Origin: Carya illinoinensis
Taxonomy: Eukaryota; Streptophyta; Magnoliopsida; Fagales; Juglandaceae
Assembly (NCBI RefSeq): GCF_018687715.1
Contig: NC_056765.1
Span: 28,676,254 to 28,740,253 of the forward strand
Length of the DNA: 64,000 nucleotides
Direction: 5' to 3'
In this document: piece by piece, positions 46,458-58,145 of the stretch
Layout: each line of letters opens with the position of its first letter
Numbering within the stretch: the first letter of the stretch is position 1
Notes under the pieces: generated by a model
Databases searched by the model: none
What the model saw: the letters and a program-made list of their open reading frames with translations, nothing else
What the model was told of the DNA's origin: nothing
Position numbers and translations under genes: made by a program

Positions 46458-48655
46458 TGAAATGTGCCTTCTTGTATTTATTACTGCTCGTTTAGAGTTT
46501 CCGAACAGTGTGGACCCCACACGAACATTTACCATGAACTCTCAAATTCAAACTATAGGAGTTGTAGTAAATTATGAAGGTGTTAAAATGGAAAATGATT
46601 AGATATAGGAAGATGAAGTGATTTTTTGCTTTATTACCATGGTTGATCAAAACACAGAGGTTGTCTGGCTCCCCCTATGAAGACCTCTGAAATACCAGCT
46701 TGATACTCCAAAGGTCCAACAAGAAATCCAATAACGAGGAAGATTCTATTCCAAATTAATATGAACGTTTTACTGAAAGGCTCAGAAATTTGCAGTGGAA
46801 GAAGTGTTATGGATTACATCATGCATCACATGACCTTATCCATCCCCATGTGACCCCCTAGCAGTAAGTAGTACTGCTTTCACTTTTATACCGACAAAAG
46901 AGTCTGAGAAACTCAGAGAGAGAGCTTTGTCTTACATTAGCACAAATCTAAATGTAGTGCATGTGGGCATAAGCAATCATCCAAAAAAACATGAATATCA
47001 TATGTTAAATCCAGTGGCTTTTCAGGTTATTACAGAAGGATCAAAAGGAGCTAGAAATTGTCTTGAGCTGTATTATTAAAATGATTTATTACTGTAGCTA
47101 ACCACGTGAGAGTTTCCTGCTTTCTGATTTGGAAAAGTCAATAGAAGTTGCTGCCTGCCTGCCTGAGGGGTAAGGTAGGTCTCTATCCCATGATGCCACG
47201 TAATAATGTAAGCCAGCTCATAGTTAAAAAATTATTTTTTTTAATAACAAACTCCTTTTTTTTTTCAATAAAATACGCAAAGCGTGCACACCATTACTAT
47301 ATCTACCATTGCTAGTAGATTTAGAATGCAGGGAGAGTCTTGAGTTTTTCAGGTTTTCCATTTGATCTGCTTTTCAGTGACCACTTGGCCAAAAGTAGTG
47401 CAGGGAATAAGTATAGGACAAATGGTAATCTTAGAGAGATCCAGAAGAACATGAGTAGAGAAGACACCACCTCATCTCACCCAAATCATTAAAATTCACA
47501 TGCAATGGATCTCAGCTTAACTTTTTGCTCATAATGAATATATGTTTATGGTCTTTTGAAGAAATAGATTTGCATAGTGGATATTTTGCATCATTACCTC
47601 TCATGCATTTGTCTCTGCACAGTGCTCTAAAGAAGCTTCATACTATAATAAAGATTGAAGTTCTAATGATAAACCCATACCCTGTGTCCCACTGTGTGCT
47701 GAAGCAGGTACCACCCAAATTGTCTGTATATTCAGGTGAATCTACCTATGAGGTTTTTCCAGTTTTTGCACTTTTGTGAAATTGGGCGTTGATATGCCTC
47801 TGGTTAAAACTTTGGGAGCAGAAGGTGCAGCGAAATTCGGGCCGGCAAGCAGGCCCGGTGGGCTGTATGACCCGATGGGCCTCCCTTTCTCCCTTCAATT
47901 CGGATATAAAATTGACGAGGAATTTGATGAAAACTTTAAAAAGCATGCATGTTATAATCGATGATCATAAAGCTTTTTTCAAATTTTATTTTAAAAACAT
48001 AATGGTCGGTGATTTGAAAGGAAAAAAATATGGTCTAGAGAGGAACATCATGTTCTTTTCTATAAAAGACATCCATATGGGTCAAACTCTGCAGAGCATT
48101 AGAAAATTTATTGATTGCTGTGCACTTAAAAGAAGATGGAAAGAGTAATTTCATATGGTTTTGCTCCCTCTCTCTCTCCCTCTCTCATGTGTACAAAAGT
48201 TTGAACATCGTAGGATAAAAAGATAATGGGATGTCCTGTCGTATTTGTTGAGTGTTTGAAAGCGAATCTCTCTACTTTTAGTAATTAGTTTGTCAGAATA
48301 TTCTGAAGCCGCGAAGTACGCTTTCTTATGGTATTATAAATTTATAGTGTTTTTCTTTTAATAGGATATAGTGTGTGCTGCAATGGTTTGTGGTCTGGGG
48401 GTTCCCTCCCCCCCCCCCCCCCCAACCACCGGGGGCGCATGGAAGGCTCTACCGGGGGCGGGTAGTGGACTAACCCCAGTGGTCCCCACCCATCCGCACC
48501 CCTCTTCTATTTAATATAAAAAAAAAATTATATTTTTAATATTTCTATAAATAATTTATATATATATATATATACAATTTGTTAAAAACTTAAAAGTTGA
48601 ATTCAAGTTAAGAATTGTCTTGGCCAATCTTTATATAGGAGGTCAAAGTAATACA
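44044..48655. other. HSFB4 upstream region and spacer
   Basis: A (TC)n run near 44119-44138 lies in the probable HSFB4 5' UTR. A 21-base T-run at 44360-44380 may head another retroposon. A (GA)n run of about 25 units is at 46405-46455. A C-rich stretch with about 15 C lies at 48408-48423. I recognise no complete gene; scattered frames (e.g. 45560-45327 minus, 47789-48148 plus) have no family features. Confidence 0.5.
46405..46455. repeat. (GA)n microsatellite
   Basis: About 25 units. Confidence 0.95.
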
Positions 48656-48660
48656 ATAAC

Positions 48661-48996
48661 TGTGATATTTAATTTTTATGTATATTTTCACTGAATGAGT
48701 ATTTTAATTTAATTAATATATTGGTTCTTTTATTTTAAATTATTGTATTTTAATTAGTTTTATTTTAGTTTGATGTGGTGTTTAATTTATTTTAATCGTT
48801 TTATAATTTTTATATTTGTCTTCATCGGATCAGTTTTTGAACTCCGAAAGTGAGGATTAGACCTTATTTCTTTTCCTCATCTTTTCTTTTTCTTTTCTCT
48901 TTTTCTTTTTCTTTTTTTCTTTTCTCTTTCCTTTCCTTCTTTTCTTTTTTTTTTCTTCTTTTCTTTCTTCTTTCTTCTTTCTCTCCCGCGCGCATG

Positions 48997-49092
<96 letters not shown>

Positions 49093-50862
49093 TTGCCGTC
49101 CAGCTCCTCAGCCCAGAACCGCCACTCGTCGGCGACGTGGCCGGCACCACCCACCCCAGAAACCTCCCCCTCCGGCCGGTGCACCTCCCCACCAAATCTC
49201 ACATCTATCCGAACTGTTGTTTGCCGCCGAGAGCTCATCTAAGCCGCATGGTTTTTTGCCATTTTCGCCGCCGTCGCTCCACCTCCAGCCACCATCTTTT
49301 CACCACTTCATCACCTATCTCTTGCCGTCCTAACCCACCCTTTTTCAGACCCAATCCGTTACAGAAGCAGCTCCCACGAGATCAACTCTGATTTGCCCTT
49401 TTTTCGCTTCCACCGCCATTTCCACTGCCACCCACGGCCAAAACTCGCTTCCATTAGCTTCATAAACATCTCTAGGTCATTCCCTATCAATTTCAAGTCT
49501 TGGTTTGTCCCCGTTCGAAAGTGGGTATTTTACAACCAACGGCCACCGTGTATTTTACACTGTTACGTTGTTTTTTCTCCATCGTTTGCAACGTCGTGAT
49601 CCTTCAAAAAATATCTTATAGTGCTGTAAGTATTTTTCAAACTCTATTTTAGATTTAAATATATTGTTGCTCTTACAATTAATTATTTGACTAGTGGGTT
49701 AATTCTGGACTGAGTCCGAGGAGTTGGGGGTCGGATGGATTGATGACGGAGTTGCTTTATTTTGTTGATTATGTGATTGGTTGGATGATTTGTATTCTTG
49801 AGGTGTGCATTGCATGATGCATTCATGTGCATTTATTTAATTGAGAAAAATTGAGTTTTTTTGTGTAAATGAATTTTCGGGTACGTGTGTATCACGACCC
49901 CAAGCCGAGATGGGGTATTATCTCGGTGGAGCTCCTCTGGTCACTCGGGAGTGGATAATACTGAGTGACATCCCCTGGGTTGTCGCTGGGCAATGATCGG
50001 ATCGCACGATACGGTAATGTTGTCGTGTCGACTCCGTGGTTCCTAGGCTGGTGGGGACTAGAGGATGGTCTGGTCCAGGTACGCGCTGGGCGAGAGAACT
50101 GGGCATCGTTCATTTAGGTGTCACACGTGTAGTCGTTACCTGCGGTGTGGCATAAGAGCCAGAGTGTGCGGACGATCCCTATAGGAGATCATGGTGCATG
50201 TAATAAATTGGATCGGATTTTTGGATATTGGATACGGGCCATTTTCTGGAAAAAATGGCGAGATTATGTTTGAGGTTTTGTGATCCATTTTCTGGAAAAA
50301 TTGTGGTTTCTTGATTTGGACCATTATCTGTGATAATGGCAAGGACTGGTTTTAAATGATATGTTTTGGGCAAAAATGGATTTTTTTGGCGTGCGTGAGA
50401 ATAAAAATGTGGTTTTATAAATAATGTGCATTTAGCATTCTTTCATGCATATTGTTTAAGTTTAATATTTTTTTGTCTTGTGGCGTTTGGATCTTTACTT
50501 ACTTACAGCACCATTTTGATATCGTAGATTTTGATGCAAGGGTCGAGGAGGAGGAGGAGGCTGAGCTCGAGGAGGCGGCTCCGCCAGAGCATTGATTTGG
50601 AGTTTATACCTTGCAGTTTGGTTTGAAACGATATTTGTGCCTTATAATATTTTATTATGTACGTTTTAATCGGGTTTGTATTAAACAAAGAAAAATTTTG
50701 GTACTTAGTTATAAGACTTTTGTTATCTGCTGCGTGTTCTTATTTGTACACTTGTTGCATGTACACACACTTGGCATTTGGCAATAGGGTGGTGACCCAT
50801 GTTGTCATCATCCCGACGTCTCAATTTCTACATGTCCGTAGGTGAGATTTGGGGGCGTCACA
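48661..50862 (+). repeat. 5' LTR of the gypsy element
   Basis: It begins TGTGATATTTAATTTTTATG and ends GGGGGCGTCACA. It contains a pyrimidine-rich block with about 44 CT units (48999-49087). Open frames over the CT block are low-complexity. Confidence 0.9.
48999..49087. repeat. (CT)n microsatellite expanded in the 5' LTR only
   Basis: 89 bp of CT against about 17 bp at the matching site of the 3' LTR (55192-55208). Confidence 0.95.
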
Positions 50863-50863
50863 G

Positions 50864-50880
50864 GTAGTATCAGAGCGGTT
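50864..50880 (+). promoter_or_regulatory. Primer-binding site of the gypsy element
   Basis: GTAGTATCAGAGCGGTTT starts two bases after the LTR and matches the initiator tRNA-Met complement (TGGTATCAGAGC) with small changes. Confidence 0.7.
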
Positions 50881-51157
50881 TGGCTCTAGGTTTAACCATA
50901 TGTCCCGTAGGTGTAGTACCAGAAAGTTTTTAAAGTTGTGATTTAAAATTTATTTTAATTAAAGTTTGCTATTTGATTTGTTTTATTTGATTTGAATTTA
51001 TTTGAGTTAACTTGTTCGTATTTATTTATTTAGTTATGTTATTGCATGCTAGTATATTTTATTTTCTTGTTATGTGGTTTTGGTTTTGGTTTTGGTTTTA
51101 TGTTGTTGGTTTTATTCGTTTCTTAAAGGGGGTCAAAGGTTGTGTTATGGCAGGAAG

Positions 51158-51540
51158 ATGGTAAGGCCAAGAAAGTCTACTCAAGAGCCTCGGGTCGATA
51201 CGCCGAGAGATGATGCCATAGCCCAAGCGCTAAGGCAAATGACTGAGTTCATGCAGCAAAATTTTAAACCACAACAAGAAAGGCCTTGGCCACAACAAGG
51301 ATGGCCTAGTGGAGTGGTGCAAGCTGGATGTACCTATGAGCGCTTTCTAGCGCATAGAACTCCACCCTTCACGGGAGAAGATGATCCACTTAGGGCTGGA
51401 AAGTGGGTCAGAGATTTAGAAAGAACTTTTGAAGTCTATGGTTGCACTGAGGCGCAACAAATACTTTATGCCAGTTATCTATTGCAAGGCACTGCTTCGG
51501 AATGGTGGGATACAAAAAGAGTAATGTTGGAATCAGAGTA
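51158..51540 (+). pseudogene. gag remnant
   Basis: From MVRPRKSTQEPRVDTPRDD it runs into the conserved capsid segment (FTGEDDPLRAGKWVRDLERT, QILYASYLLQGTASEWWDTK). It breaks off at about 51520, where sequence jumps into the protease end; the CCHC knuckle is missing. Confidence 0.8.
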
Positions 51541-51690
51541 GCTCTGCCAAATGGTGAAGTGGTGTGGTGTTCCAAAGTTGCATTGGGTTGCCCTTTGAAT
51601 TTTGGTGGAAGGTTTCTGGATGCAGATTTGGTTGTATTTAAGCTGCTGGGATTCGACATTATCCTTGGGATGGATTGGCTATATTGATAT
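51520..51690 (+). pseudogene. Protease C-terminal remnant
   Basis: It encodes IRVALPNGEVVWCSKVALGC and then VVFKLLGFDIILGMDWLY, the end of a retropepsin. The DSGA active-site segment lies in the deleted part between gag and here. A stop follows the block. Confidence 0.75.
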
Positions 51691-51750
51691 TTTGCGAGTA
51701 TTAATTGTAGAAGTCGAGTAATTAGCTTTCAGCTCCCAGATGGTGATTAT

Positions 51751-53353
51751 TTGGAATTTGCGGGAAGTAAGTTAAAAGAAAAGCCGGGAGTTATATCGGC
51801 AATTCAAGAGAGAAGAGAGATTGTTTGTGGAGCGGATGCATTTTTAGTCCAAATGGTGTCTACGCCGTCTGAGAGGAAGTCATTGGTAGATATCCTAGTT
51901 GTGGAAGAGTTTCCTGACGTGTTTATAGATGACTTGCCTGAACTACCCCCTGTTCTTGAATTGGAGTTTGTTATTGACTTAGAAACTGGAGCGGCCCCTG
52001 TACATAAAGCTCTTTACCGTATGACACCAGCTGAATTAAAAGAGTTGAAGGTTCAGTTGCAAGAGTTGGTGGATAAGGAGTTTATTCAACCAAGTATTTC
52101 GCCATGGGGTGCGCCAGTGCTGTTTGTCAAAAAGAAAGATGGTACCCTCAAAATGTGCATTAATTATCGGGAACTAAATAAGGTAACCATCAAGAATAAG
52201 TATCATCTCTCACGGATCGACGATTTGTTTGATCAGCTTCAAGGAGCAACTGTGTTCTCAAAGATTGATTTGAGATTAGGATACTACCAGTTGAGAATAA
52301 GAGACAAGGATGTACCCAAAACTGCTTTCAGATCGAGATATAAGCATTATGAATTTAAGGTGATGCCTTTTGGGTTAGCCAATGCCCCTGCAGCTTTTAT
52401 GGATTTAATGAATCGGGTATTTCGATCTTATTTGGATTCCTTTGTGGTAGTTTTCATTGATGATATTTTAATTTATTCTCAAGATTTTGAAGAGCAGGTT
52501 TACCATCTTCGTTTAGTTCTTGGGAAATTAAGAGAACACCTATTGTATGCCAAGCTCAGCAAATGTGAATTTTGATTGGAGGAAGTCAGATTTTTTAGAC
52601 ATGTGATTTCCCAAGACGGGGTGGTTGTTGATCCTAGTAAGGTGGAAGCCATTTTATCATGGCAGCGTCCGACGACCGTGCATGAGATTCGGAGTTTCTT
52701 GGGACTTGCCGGATATTATCGAAGATTTTGTGGAGAGATTTTCTCACTTATCCAGACCTCTCACTGCTTTGACTAGAAAGAATGTAGAATTTATTTGGTC
52801 AGACAAATGTGAGAGAAGTTTCCAAGAATTGAAAAACAGATTGACAACTGCACTAGTGTTGGCACTTCCAAAACCGCACAAGCTATTTGTAGTTTTCAGC
52901 GATGCGTCTACATTTGGATTAGGATGTGTCCTTATGCAAGATGGACGGGTTGTTGTTTATGCATCTCGTCAGTTAAATGATCATGAGAAGAATTATCCGA
53001 CGCACGATTTAGAACTGACTACGATTGTGTTTGCTCTTAAGATTTGGCGGCACTTTTTGTATGGGGAAATTTGCGAAGTATACACCGATCATAAGAGTTT
53101 GAAGCACTTGTTTTCCCAGAAGAATCCGAACATGAGGCAGAGGCGATGGCTAGAGTTAATCAGTGATTACCAGTGTGAGATCAAGTATCATTCGGGGAAG
53201 ACAAATATAGTTGTTGATACTTTGAGTCGAAAGTCGCACTTGGAAGATAAAGCTGAATCGTCAGGATTGGATTCTTTACTTTGCGGGATGAGAAGACTTC
53301 TTATTGAAAGTTCACAGCAAGAGGAAATATTATTTTCAATTCTTGATATTTGA
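51751..53353 (+). pseudogene. Reverse transcriptase and RNase H region (broken)
   Basis: RT motifs are present: [57 protein letters not shown] and the catalytic [13 protein letters not shown] at 52573-52575 replaces the Trp of CEFW. A one-base gain near 52730 (YRRF to VERFS) shifts the frame. RNase H follows with FSDASTFGLG, PTHDLELTTIVFALK and TDHKSLKHLF, and a TGA ends it at 53351. Confidence 0.9.
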
Positions 53354-54282
53354 GTAGCTGATTTTGAGGAATTGAAGACTCTTCAAAGGAAGGACCCAAA
53401 GCTTTTGGATATCAGAAAAAGAGTCAGAAAATCTAGAGGGTCATTGCATTATAGTATGGATAAAGATGAAATTTTTCGGTTCTGAGATAGTAGAGTGGTC
53501 CCCAAAGATTCAGAATTCAAGGAGCGAATTATGGCAGAAGCTCATGCGGCCTCTTATTCAGTTCATCCTAGCAGTACGAAGATGTATCGAGACTTGAAGA
53601 AAAATTATTGGTGGGAAGGGATGAAGAAGGATATTGTCTTGTATATCGAGAGATGCCACACATCCATCAAGTCAAGGCCGAGCATCAAAGACCAGTTGGT
53701 ATGCTCCAACCCCTCCCTATTCCTGAGTGGAAGTGGGGCGACATCACGATGGATTTTGTAGTGGGCTTACCGAGGAATCCTAGTGGGAAGAACTCGATTT
53801 GGGTGATTGTTGACCGGTTAACTAAGAGTACTCATTTCTTGCCTGTTAATAATACTGATTCCTTGGGTAAGTTGACTTGCTTGTATGTAAAGGAGATAGT
53901 GCGGTTGCACGGTATACCGAAGAGTATTGTATCAGATCGGGACCCAAGGTTCATATCTCAGTTTTGGAAAAGTTTGCAGGCAGCATTGGGTACTAAGTTG
54001 AAGTTTAGTACTACAAATCACCCTCAGACGGACGGCCAATCAGAGCGCACTATTCAGACCCTTGAAGATATGTTGCGAGCATGTGTTATGGAATTTCAAG
54101 GGAGTTGGAAAAATCACTTGCCACTCATAGAATTTGCTTATAATAATAGCTTCCATGCGTCCATCCAGATGGCTCCTTATGAAGCTCTTTATGGGAGGAA
54201 GTGCAGATCGCCATTGTGTTGGGATGAAGTCGGGGAGAATAAAATAGTTGGGCTAGAAATAATTCAAGAGATGCAAAGTTAA
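53354..54282 (+). pseudogene. Integrase region (broken)
   Basis: The zinc-binding part ([20 protein letters not shown], then C residues) carries a TGA at 53483 and a frameshift near 53660. The catalytic core retains D (TMDFVVGLP), D (VSDRDPRF) and E ([14 protein letters not shown]). TAA at 54280 interrupts the C-terminal part. Confidence 0.88.
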
Positions 54283-54401
54283 GTCCGGATCATAAGGGAT
54301 AAAATGGCGGCAGCTCAGAGTCGTCAGAAAAGCTACGCAGATACAAGGGGGGAGAATTATCTTTTGAAGAAGGTGATTGGGTTTATCTCAAAGTCTCTCC
54401 C

Positions 54402-54791
54402 ATGAAAGGAGTTAAGTGTTTTGATAAAAGTAGGAAGCTGGATCCAAGATATGTTGGCCCTTTTCTGATTTTGGAAAAGGTAGGGTCCATCGCTTATAGA
54501 ATTGCTTTGCCAGAATATTTTGAAGAAATTCACAATGTCTTCCATGTATCATCCTTGAAGAAGAGTTTTGGACAACAAGAGCCACGCTTTATCGACCCAA
54601 AGCGTATTCAGTTGCAACCGGACCTTACTTATGAGGTTGTTCCTTCACAAATTATGGATTGGAAAGAGCAACAGTTGAGATCCAAGACGATACCTCTGGT
54701 AAAGGTGGCATAGGGAGATCCGTTAGCTCAAGATTTCTCTTGGGAGAGAGAAGCGAACATGAGGGAGCAGTATCTCTATTTGTTTAAGTAA
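54402..54791 (+). pseudogene. Integrase C-terminus and chromodomain-like tail
   Basis: It encodes LDPRYVGPFLILEKVGSIAY, HNVFHVSSLKKS and IMDWKEQQLRSKTIPLVKV. A TAG at 54711 comes before the second half (WEREANMREQYLYLF). The KEQxLRxKxIPxVKV...WE order is that of chromovirus chromodomains. Confidence 0.75.
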
Positions 54792-54887
54792 ATGATGGTA
54801 CGTTTCTTAAACTTGGTCTCAGTAGAATCATGTGGCTTGCTTCAAGTTAGTGTTTGATCTTGCAAATTTCGAGGATGAAATTTGTTT

Positions 54888-54900
54888 TTAAGGGGGAGGA
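54888..54900 (+). promoter_or_regulatory. Polypurine tract of the gypsy element
   Basis: AAGGGGGAGGA lies directly before the 3' LTR, as expected for plus-strand priming. Confidence 0.75.
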
Positions 54901-56984
54901 TGTGATACCCCGTTTTTACGTATATTTTCACTGAAGGAGTATTTTAATTTAATTAATATATTGATTCTTTTATTTTAAATTATTGTATTTTAATTTGTTT
55001 TATTTTAGTTTGATGTGGTGTTTAATTTATTTTAGTCATTTTATACTTTTTATATTTGTTTTCGTCGGATCAGTTTTTGGACTCCATAGGTGAGGATTGG
55101 ACCTCATTTCTTTTCCTCATCTTTTCTTTTTCTCTTTTTCTTTTCTTTTTCCTTTCTTTCTTCTTTCTTCTTTCTCTCCCGCGCGCACGACCTCTCTCTC
55201 TCTCTCTCCTCTGTCGCCGTCCAGCTCCTCAGCCCAGAACTACCGCTAGCCGGCGACGTGGCCGGCACCACCCACCCAGAAACCTCCCCCTCCGGCTGGT
55301 GCACCTCCCCACCAAATCTCACCTCCATCTGAGCCGCCGTTTGCCGCCAAGAGCCCATCTAAGCCACACAGTTTTTGATCATCTCCACCGCCGTCGCTCC
55401 ACCTCCAGCCACCATCTTTTCACCACTTTATCACCTACCTCTTGTCATCCTAATCCACCCTTTTCCAGCCCTGATCCGTTGCTGGAGCAGCTCCCACAAG
55501 CTCAACTCCGATTTGCCCTTTTTTCGCATCCACCGCCAGTTCCACCGCCACCCACGGCTAAAACTCACTTCCATTAGTTTCATAAACATCTCTAGGTCAT
55601 TCCCTATCAATTTCAAGTCTTGGTTTGTCCCCGTTCGAAAGTGGGTATTTTGCAACCCACGACCACAGTGTATTTTACACTGTTACATTGCTTTTTCTTT
55701 GCCATTTGCAACGTCGTGATCTTTCGAAAAATATCTTATAGCGCTGTAAGTATTTTCCAAACTCTATTTTAGATTTAAATATATTTTTGCTCTTACAATT
55801 AATTATTTGACTGGTTGGTTAATTCCGAACTGAATCTAAGGAGTTGGGAGTCGAATGGATTGAGGACGGAGTTGCTTGATTTTGTTGATTTTGTGATTGG
55901 TTGGATGATTTTTATTCTTGAGGTGTGCATTGCATGATGCATTCATGTGCATTTATTTAATTGAGAAAAATTGAGTTTTTTTGTGTAAATGAATTTTCGG
56001 GTGCATGTGTATCATGACCCCAAGCCGGGATGGGGTATTATCTCGGTGGAGCTCATCTGGTCACTCGGGAGTGGATAATACTGAGTGACATCCCCTGGGT
56101 TGTCGTTGGACGACAACCGGATCGCATGATATGGTAACGCTGTCATGTCGACTCCGTGGTTCCTAGGCTGGCGGGGACTAGAGGATGGCCTGGTCTAGGT
56201 ACGTGCTGGGCGCGAAAACTGGGCATCGCTCGTTTAGGTGTCACAAGCATAGTCGTTACCTGCGGTGTGGCACAGGAGCCAGAGTGTGCGGATGATCCCT
56301 AGAAGAGATCATGGTGCATGCAATAAATTGGATCGGGTTTTTGGATATTGGATACAGGCCATTTTCTGGAAAAAATTGCGAGGTTATGTTTGAGGCTTTG
56401 TGATCTATTTTCTGGAAAAATGGTGGTTTCTTGATTTGGGCCATTATCTATGATAATAACAAAGACTGGTTTTAAAGGATATGTTTTGGGTCAAAATGGA
56501 TTTTTTTTTTGCGTGCGTGGGAATAAAAATGTGGTTTTATAAATAATGTGAATTTAGCATTCCTTCATGCATATTGTTTGATTTTAATATGTTTTTATCT
56601 TGTGGCGTTTGGATCTTTACTTACCTGCGGCACCATTTTGGTACCGTAAATTTTGATGCAGAGGTCGAGGAGGAGGAGGAGGCTGAACCCGAGGAGGCGG
56701 CTCCGCTGGAGTATTGATTTGGAGTTTATGGCTTGTAATTTGGTTTGAAACGATATTTGTGGCTTGTAATATTTTATTATATACGTTTTAATCGGGTTTG
56801 TATTAAACAAGGAAAAATTCTGATACTTAGTTATGAGACTTTTGTTATCCACTGCGTATTCTTATTTGCACATTTATTGCATGTACACACACTTGGCACT
56901 TGGTGATAGGGTGGTGACCCGTGTTGTCATCATCCGGACGTCTCGATTTTCACGTGTCCGTACGTAGAACTTGGGGGCTTCACA
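54901..56984 (+). repeat. 3' LTR of the gypsy element
   Basis: It begins TGTGATACCCCGTTTTTACG and ends GGGGGCTTCACA. It is collinear with the 5' LTR apart from the CT block and scattered substitutions, mostly transitions. Confidence 0.9.
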
Positions 56985-57236
56985 ATAGCCATACAATAGA
57001 TACTTAATAGTCATGCTTAAATATGACTATTGTATTGCCTCCTATATAAAGGTTAGCTAATGAGACCAAGGTAATCTAAAATAAATTCTAATGAGTTTAT
57101 ATTTTTTTTAATGTATAAATTAAAATTATATTATAATTTGGGTTTAAAAAAAAAAAAACTGTAGACCCAAAAATAATTTATAAACCCAATGGGTCATTGA
57201 GTTAAGCGAGAGAGAGGTCAGGCTAGACAGGTGTTA

Positions 57237-57470
57237 TAATTTTCGGGTGCGGTTTCAACCCCAACCCCATATCGAAGCGGGGGGCCCCGTCTCGGCCACC
57301 CAGGGTTGGAAACACTCCCCCCAACATGGTGCGAGGTGGGGTGTGGGAGTGGGTCCACCCTGTCCAACACCATGCCGGTAGTACTCTTAATTTGTACAAA
57401 TATTATAGATTGAGTAATGTTAGGTGTAAATCTCAAATAAATAATTCTCATGCAAGATCATTAAAAAAAA
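57237..57470 (+). mobile_element. 234-bp polyA-tailed retroposon with 26-bp duplication
   Basis: A GC-rich body (57245-57380) passes into AT-rich sequence ending in A8. The 26-bp flanks 57211-57236 and 57471-57496 differ at one base. The length, tail and duplication fit a SINE or a truncated LINE copy. I could not assign clear Pol III A and B boxes. Confidence 0.75.
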
Positions 57471-57612
57471 AGAGAGGTCAGGCTAAACAGGTGTTAAAAG
57501 GGAATTTACACCCTTTAATAAATTTGTGACCGTTATGAATTTTAACAAGTGAAAAATATAGTGTAGGTTATCAATTCCCGGAACCTCCTCTTTGGTGCTC
57601 TCTTTCTCCCCC

Positions 57613-57616
<4 letters not shown>

Positions 57617-57646
<30 letters not shown>
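57617..57646. repeat. (CT)n microsatellite
   Basis: About 15 units beside the EF-G pseudogene. Confidence 0.95.
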
Positions 57647-57649
<3 letters not shown>

Positions 57650-57714
57650 CTCTCACTTTCTCTCACCCCTATAAGCGCTCAGGAAATTCTCTTCTTTTGC
57701 AAATCTGCCCTTTC

Positions 57715-58145
57715 TAGGTCAATCCCTTTCATCGCAAACAATTCAAGTGGAGAAGGCAGGTAATCCACAGCAACATCAAGCAGTGGTTGAACTCCCTTAT
57801 TTTTAAAAGTTGAGTTGCATAATACAGGGACAAATCTACTTGAGATGGTTCCCTTCTTAATTAATTTCTTAATAATTTCCTCTCAAGGTTCAACTCCTAG
57901 GTAGCTTTCCATAGCTTGATCATCTAACTCAACTATGGGTTCTATCAAATGTGACCTATACTCTCGTGCCAGTTCCTGAAGATCTGCTAGTATATCCTCG
58001 TACATAAACTTAGCACCCAACTCTTCACTTGACCAAATTATAGCTTTCATTTTCACAAAATCAATAATTCCCTTAAAATTATCTTCTAAACCAATTGGTA
58101 TTTGAATCACTAGTGGTTTAGCAGCCAAATTTGTCACAATCATGG
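57715..58145 (-). pseudogene. Plastid elongation factor G (SCO1-type) fragment
   Basis: It encodes [50 protein letters not shown] and ESYLGVEP. After an in-frame TGA the homology continues with [20 protein letters not shown] and [20 protein letters not shown]. This is the G-prime/domain I-II part of bacterial-type EF-G as found in chloroplasts. Both ends are truncated and no intron interrupts it. It is a dead fragment, either retroposed or carried by a transposon. Confidence 0.8.

Larger units (their letters stand above)
48661..56984 (+). mobile_element. Defective Ty3/gypsy retrotransposon (chromovirus, Tekay/Del-like)
   Basis: LTRs of 2202 and 2084 bp (TGTGATA...TCACA) enclose a 4038-bp interior with gag, protease remnant, RT, RNase H, integrase and chromodomain-like end, in that order, which defines Ty3/gypsy. 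ATAAC (48656-48660) and ATAGC (56985-56989) flank it, a 5-bp target duplication with one change. A large internal deletion, a frameshift and at least five stops make it non-functional. Confidence 0.92.

Noticed and set aside
47746..47946. Minus-strand frame with CTFCSQSFNQRHINAQFH
   Set aside because: Spacing of Cys and His does not fit a C2H2 finger and nothing else supports a gene.
48400..48540. GC-rich block with C15 run as another retroposon
   Set aside because: An A-run follows, but no duplication or family match was seen.
48850..49395. Glu-Arg or Leu-Ser repeat frames and Pro-rich frames in the LTRs
   Set aside because: They come from the CT microsatellite and pyrimidine-rich LTR sequence; the copy in the 3' LTR differs in frame and length.
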